From the NCBI RefSeq assembly GCF_042654985.1, contig NZ_JBHSMT010000029.1, positions 124,001 to 188,000 of the forward strand: a stretch of 64,000 bases of DNA. The letters run 5' to 3'. This stretch comes from Paraherbaspirillum soli. Its GTDB lineage: Bacteria; Pseudomonadota; Gammaproteobacteria; Burkholderiales; Burkholderiaceae_D. The notes below the pieces were generated by a model. The model worked only from the letters and a program-made list of their open reading frames with translations. It was not told where the DNA came from and searched no databases. Positions 60,270-64,000 of the stretch are shown here, piece by piece. The translations under genes and the position numbers were made by a program. Positions within the stretch are counted from its first letter, which is position 1; each line of letters opens with the position of its first letter.

Positions 60270-60845
60270 TTACTTCTTGAACTTCTGCGCAGTCTCGGCC
60301 ACCCGCTTGCCGAACTGCTTGGCGGTTTCCAGATCGCCAACTGTCGGGCCTTCTTCCGGTGAGGAATCGGACGGGCTTTGCGCCAGCGCACCGGCGAAGC
60401 CGCCGAGGAAATTCACGTCATTGCGTTGCGCTGCCTTGCTGTTCGCCGGCATCAAGCCGGTACCGACCCAGATCATGGAGTGCTGCATAGCGAAAGTCAT
60501 CAAATAGCTCATGGTGCTGCCTTTGTCGCCATTGATGGTCGCCGAATTGGTAAAGCCGGCCGCGATCTTGTCTTTCCATTTTTGACCGAACCAAGGCTTC
60601 GACGAGGCATCCGCGAATTTCTTGAACTGCCAGGAAACGCTGCCCATGTAAGTCGGCGAACCGAACACGATCGCATCCGCTGCTTCCAGCGAGGCCCAGG
60701 CAGCGTCGCTGAGGTTGCCTTCGGCGTCGATCCCGATCAATTCGGGGGTAGCGCCCGCAGCCCGCAGCACGCCGGCATGAACCGCTTCTGCCTGTTTTTT
60801 TGTATGGCCGTAGCCGGAATGGAAAACGATAGCGACTTTAGTCAT
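60270..60845 (-). CDS. Flavodoxin-like NAD(P)H oxidoreductase (WrbA-like)
   Basis: 191 residues. FHSGYGHTKKQAEAVHAGV is the FMN phosphate loop, FGSPTYMGSVSWQFKKFAD the second flavin loop, as in WrbA/NAD(P)H-dependent quinone reductases. The C-terminal third is variable. It may reduce quinones in oxidative stress. It lies next to the pirin gene on the same strand. Confidence 0.88.
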   Translation of the reverse strand: MTKVAIVFHSGYGHTKKQAEAVHAGVLRAAGATPELIGIDAEGNLSDAAWASLEAADAIVFGSPTYMGSVSWQFKKFADASSKPWFGQKWKDKIAAGFTNSATINGDKGSTMSYLMTFAMQHSMIWVGTGLMPANSKAAQRNDVNFLGGFAGALAQSPSDSSPEEGPTVGDLETAKQFGKRVAETAQKFKK

Positions 60846-60944
60846 TGTGATGCCCTTTCAACGTAAAACCTGGTTGGGTGAAAATCAGTACGAATAATAA
60901 AAACAGACCGCCTCTATCAACCGAGCAGCTTGGTAGAAGTTGCC

Positions 60945-61643
60945 TCAATGCGGCAAATCGAACACCAGTACCTCAGCTTGTTCGCCGCCGGCTATGCGGA
61001 GTTCCGATTCGCCGCTGATTTTAGCGGCATCGCCAGCCTCCAGCAATTGCCCATTGGCAAATATTTTGCCGCGCGCTACGTGTACATAAGCCAAGCGTTG
61101 CGGAGCCAGGCTGATGGTTGCGCTTTGTGCGCCGTCAAACAAGCCGACATACAGACTGGCATCCTGATGGATAATGACTGAGCCCTGACGGCCGTCGGCG
61201 GATGCCACCAGCCGCAGCCGACCTTCCTTTTCCGCGCGCGAGAATTTCTTTTCTTCGTAGCTCGGCTCAACCCCGAGCACGTTCGGTTGGATCCAGATTT
61301 GCAGCATGTGTGTCGGCTGCGACGAATGATTGAACTCGGAATGCCGTACTCCGGTACCGGCGCTCATACGCTGCACGTCGCCCGGCTGAATCACGCTGCC
61401 GGTCCCCATGCTGTCCTTGTGCGCCAATTGCCCTTCCAGCACATAGGAAATGATTTCCATATCCTTGTGGCCATGCGTGCCGAAACCGCTGCCGGGATTG
61501 ATGCGGTCTTCATTGATCACGCGTAATGGACCAAAACCCATATGCTGCGGATCATGATATTCCGCGAACGAAAAACTGAAATACGAGTCAAGCCAACCAT
61601 GATTGGCGTGACCGCGATCGGTGCTTTTACGTAGTTCGATCAT
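60945..61643 (-). CDS. Pirin family protein (YhhW-like)
   Basis: 232 residues, bicupin. The N-terminal metal site is intact: FGTHGHKDMEIISYVLEGQL (His, His, Glu pattern) with RMSAGTGVRHSEFNHS (His). Some family members have quercetinase activity. AGGA lies before the ATG. The gene is divergent from a LysR regulator, which probably controls it. Confidence 0.93.
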   Translation of the reverse strand: MIELRKSTDRGHANHGWLDSYFSFSFAEYHDPQHMGFGPLRVINEDRINPGSGFGTHGHKDMEIISYVLEGQLAHKDSMGTGSVIQPGDVQRMSAGTGVRHSEFNHSSQPTHMLQIWIQPNVLGVEPSYEEKKFSRAEKEGRLRLVASADGRQGSVIIHQDASLYVGLFDGAQSATISLAPQRLAYVHVARGKIFANGQLLEAGDAAKISGESELRIAGGEQAEVLVFDLPH

Positions 61644-61661
61644 GTTATATCCTGGTTAAAT

Positions 61662-61678
61662 ATTTCCACTAGGGAAAT
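61662..61678. promoter_or_regulatory. LysR operator candidate in the pirin/LysR intergenic region
   Basis: ATTTCC-ACTAG-GGAAAT, a perfect palindrome with T-N11-A spacing inside, 19 bases upstream of the pirin start. This is the typical LysR-type recognition form. Confidence 0.5.
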
Positions 61679-61809
61679 CTTTGTACGGAATTTGCTGCGA
61701 CGCTTGACACTATAATTCTCCGGAATCGCTTTAGACAGGCCTGAATTTCCGACATATCATTCAATTTATCTGAATGAATTTTTTGCAATGTTTTACTGGT
61801 ACGCCACCC

Positions 61810-62781
61810 ATGAACCTGACGCTGGAAGCCCTGCAAATTCTCGACACGATAGACCGCAAGGGCAGCTTTGCCGCTGCTGCGGTCGCGCTGGACCGGGTGC
61901 CGTCAGCGCTTACTTACAGTGTGCGCAAGCTGGAAGAAGACCTTGACGTGTTGCTGTTCGACCGTCGCGGCCACCGCGCCAAGCTGACGACGGCCGGCCT
62001 GGAGTTGCTGACCGAGGGCCGCCATCTATTACAGGCGGCACAAGAACTGGAACGCCGCGTCAAGCGCACCGCTACCGGCTGGGAAGTCGAGCTGCGGATC
62101 GTCGTCGACAGTATCATTTCGTTTGAAAGTTTATTGCCATTGATCAATGCCTTCGATCAAGAAAATGTCGGCACCCGTTTGCGCATTTCACATGAGACAT
62201 TGTCGGGCGTGTGGGAAGCGTTATTGCATGATCGCGCCGACCTGGTAATCGGCGCGCCGTATAACGTGCCCGACAGCATGCGCATGAGCGGCGGCTTCCA
62301 GACCCGACCGTTGGGCTCGATTGAATGGGTCTTCGCAGTGGCGCCCGGGCATCCGCTGCAAGCCGCAACGGAACCCTTGACCGCCAGCGTGATTCAACAA
62401 TACCGCGCGATTGCGGTCGGCGACAGCGGCCGCGTATTACCCAGCATCACCTCCGGCTTACTGTCCGGACAAGACACGTTGACCGTGCCGTCGATCCCGG
62501 CCAAATTGCAGGCCCAGCTCAACGGTCTCGGCTGCGGTCATTTACCGCGCTGGCTGGCCGCGCCCTATTTAGCCTCGGGCGCCTTGATTGAAAAGAAAAC
62601 GGTCGAAGCAAAACCCAGCGACAGAACCCAGATTGCCTGGCGCACGCCGGCAGTGGGGAAATGTCTAAAATGGTTCATCGGTCGGCTCAGCGATCCGGCG
62701 ACCCAGCGCGCATTGCTAGGCTCACCTGCGGGATCGCCGGCGCCGGTCTTACCTCATCTGGCATCAATCGACCATGCTTAA
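61810..62781 (+). CDS. LysR-family transcriptional regulator
   Basis: 323 residues from the ATG at 61810 (an ATG 12 codons earlier is possible). HTH at residues 1-60 (MNLTLEALQILDTIDRKGSF, then ALTYSVRKLEEDLDVLLFDR) and a periplasmic-binding-protein-like effector domain. It probably controls the divergent pirin gene. Its 3' end overlaps the gluQ start by eight bases. Confidence 0.93.
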   Translation: MNLTLEALQILDTIDRKGSFAAAAVALDRVPSALTYSVRKLEEDLDVLLFDRRGHRAKLTTAGLELLTEGRHLLQAAQELERRVKRTATGWEVELRIVVDSIISFESLLPLINAFDQENVGTRLRISHETLSGVWEALLHDRADLVIGAPYNVPDSMRMSGGFQTRPLGSIEWVFAVAPGHPLQAATEPLTASVIQQYRAIAVGDSGRVLPSITSGLLSGQDTLTVPSIPAKLQAQLNGLGCGHLPRWLAAPYLASGALIEKKTVEAKPSDRTQIAWRTPAVGKCLKWFIGRLSDPATQRALLGSPAGSPAPVLPHLASIDHA

Positions 62782-63667
62782 TCAACAGAACTATATCGGC
62801 CGTTTCGCGCCCTCGCCTACCGGCCCGCTGCACGCCGGCTCATTGGTGGCGGCGATGGCCAGCTATCTGGATGCAAAAGCGCACCACGGCCGCTGGCTGC
62901 TGCGGATCGAGGATATCGACGAAGCACGCACGGCGCCCGGCGCCAGCGAGTCGATTTTGGCGGCTTTAGCCGCGCTGGGCATGCATTGGGACGGCGAGGT
63001 GGTATTTCAAAGCGGGCGCACCGCCTTGTATCAAGCGGCCTTTGATCGGCTTGGGCGGCTGGCCTACCCGTGCGGCTGCACGCGCCGCGAAATTGTCGAT
63101 TCCCGCATTTGCACCGCGGCCGATGGGGCGGCCGTCTACCCCGGCACCTGTCGCGATGGCTTGCCGGTCGGCAAAGCCGCCAGGGCCTATCGGTTGCGCG
63201 TACCGGATCCCGGACACATTGATGAATTGGTGATGTTTGACGATCGCTGGGTCGGCAGGGTGCAGCAGCACCTGGCGCTGGAAGTGGGTGATTTTGTATT
63301 GAAGCGCGCCGATGGCTTTTGGGCGTATCAATTGGCGGTAGTGGTCGACGATGCAGATCAGGGCATTACGCATGTCGTGCGCGGCGCGGACTTGCTGGAT
63401 TCGACCGCACGGCAAATTTATCTGCAACGACAGCTTCAGTTGGCGACACCGAGTTATCTGCACGTGCCGGTCATCACCAATGCGGACGGCGAAAAATTAT
63501 CCAAGCAAAATGGCGCACAAGCGATTGATCTAAGCCAACCGCTGCACGCCGTCAAAAAAGCGGCATGGTTCCTGGGACTCGACATTGGACCAGTCGATAC
63601 CGTCGCTGCGTTCTGGCCGCTAGCCACGATGGCATGGGCCAATCTGGAGACGGCGCGTCAGGATTGA
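62774..63667 (+). CDS. gluQ: Glutamyl-Q tRNA(Asp) synthetase
   Basis: 297 residues, lacking the anticodon-binding domain of GluRS. FAPSPTGPLHAGSLVAAMAS has the HIGH-like motif, KLSKQNGA the KMSKS-like motif, and YPCGCTRREIV with a later YPGTC the zinc site. It puts glutamate on queuosine at the tRNA-Asp wobble base. Also called GluQRS/YadB. Confidence 0.95.
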   Translation: MLNQQNYIGRFAPSPTGPLHAGSLVAAMASYLDAKAHHGRWLLRIEDIDEARTAPGASESILAALAALGMHWDGEVVFQSGRTALYQAAFDRLGRLAYPCGCTRREIVDSRICTAADGAAVYPGTCRDGLPVGKAARAYRLRVPDPGHIDELVMFDDRWVGRVQQHLALEVGDFVLKRADGFWAYQLAVVVDDADQGITHVVRGADLLDSTARQIYLQRQLQLATPSYLHVPVITNADGEKLSKQNGAQAIDLSQPLHAVKKAAWFLGLDIGPVDTVAAFWPLATMAWANLETARQD

Positions 63668-63687
63668 CGCACCATTTTCCACAGCAC

Positions 63688-63817
63688 GGGCACTTCGAAA
63701 AACCGTAGCGAGCGGCTCAAGGTCGGGGCGACGAAGTTGCAACACCTGCAGCCGTACGGAGCGGGTGAGCATCGCAGCCCCGAGATTGCGCCGCGCAGTA
63801 GGTTTTTCGAGGTGCCC
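63688..63817. repeat. MITE-like repeat, copy B
   Basis: 130 bp with inverted termini GGGCACTTCGAAAAACC and GGTTTTTCGAGGTGCCC, 16 of 17 bases complementary. Reverse-complement relation to copy A. The last base is also part of the stop codon of the gene on the minus strand, so the element sits exactly at that gene's end. Confidence 0.8.
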
Positions 63818-64000
63818 TAGCGTTTGGGCGCCCCGCCCAGCAAAGCAGCCAGCTTGTGCTTCGGCGGCTTGATGGACGCACCTGCCTGTGGTGCATTCGA
63901 TGCAGCGCCGTTGGCGGCATCGGTTGGGACAGTCGGCTCATATGGCTTGAGAAACCAGGGATCGATTTTCTCTTTGCGCGAGATGGGTGTAGAGGTATAT
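63817..64000 (-). CDS. C-terminal end of an unidentified protein, gene continues beyond the window
   Basis: The minus-strand frame ending at TAG (63819-63817) is open to the edge: SRKEKIDPWFLKPYEP, a low-complexity Ala/Pro/Thr stretch, then KPPKHKLAALLGGAPKR. Such ends (KxxALLGG) occur in some DEAD-box RNA helicases of Burkholderiales, but this is memory-based; the domains needed to decide lie outside. Confidence 0.6.
   Translation of the reverse strand, partial: YTSTPISRKEKIDPWFLKPYEPTVPTDAANGAASNAPQAGASIKPPKHKLAALLGGAPKR

Overview
The window looks like a chromosomal segment of a betaproteobacterium of the order Burkholderiales, probably Oxalobacteraceae (Collimonas- or Herbaspirillum-like). 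This rests on the housekeeping order yebC-purD-hemF-nadD-rsfS-rlmH-maf-rng, the LPS block with msbA and waaL, and the general style of the proteins. The genus is inference; no marker in the window fixes it.

Region 1 (1-19935, + strand) is one long, translationally coupled biosynthetic operon, entered mid-gene at the left edge. It holds an NRPS (partial C, A, PCP, C, A with an embedded N-methyltransferase) whose last adenylation domain continues in a second protein (A-domain tail, PCP, thioester reductase). These are followed by a fatty acyl-AMP ligase, two large acyl-CoA-dehydrogenase-like proteins, a free acyl carrier protein, a P450, a flavin reductase, an MMPL/RND exporter, a LolA-like periplasmic protein and an outer-membrane barrel. 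The adenylation pocket residues read by eye suggest Ser then Gly, so the predicted product is a lipopeptide with an unsaturated or oxidised acyl chain and a Ser-N-methylglycine end, released as an aldehyde or alcohol and exported by the cluster's own envelope system.

Region 2 (19936-24265, mostly - strand) holds ordinary genes (aldo/keto reductase, VOC protein, cytochrome c, a conserved hypothetical, an O-acetyltransferase), a decayed SRPBCC/TPR remnant and tRNA-Thr(CGU).

Region 3 (24225-33469) is a complete-looking 9.2-kb filamentous (Inovirus-type) prophage inserted in that tRNA gene, bounded by a 43-bp direct repeat. Its order (divergent repressor, hairpin-rich intergenic region, Rep, ssDNA-binding candidate, small proteins, coat, TspB/pIII, pVI, Zot/pI) resembles CTXphi. 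A ribbon-helix-helix-like regulator, a DUF4124 protein and a tyrosine integrase are added at the right end. The most striking feature is that the attachment core lies inside the 3' end of the repressor gene. Integration therefore exchanges a 27-residue C-terminal extension ending in SAHTA for a single residue and a stop, which is the architecture of integration-dependent immunity known from some mycobacteriophages. The phage also carries a replacement -10 box for the tRNA it disrupts.

Region 4 (33470-48890) is housekeeping: fbp, pepN, a DUF4136 lipoprotein, quinone oxidoreductase, a HerA-like ATPase, yebC, purD, hemF, nadD, rsfS with a histone-like tail, rlmH, maf and rng. Region 5 (48908-55420) is LPS core assembly: GT8, two GT9-type enzymes, msbA and waaL. 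Region 6 (55744-64000) holds dnaE, trhO, a flavodoxin-like reductase, a pirin/LysR divergent pair, gluQ and the end of an unidentified gene. Copies of a MITE-like repeat with GGGCACCTCGAAAAACC termini sit in intergenic gaps.
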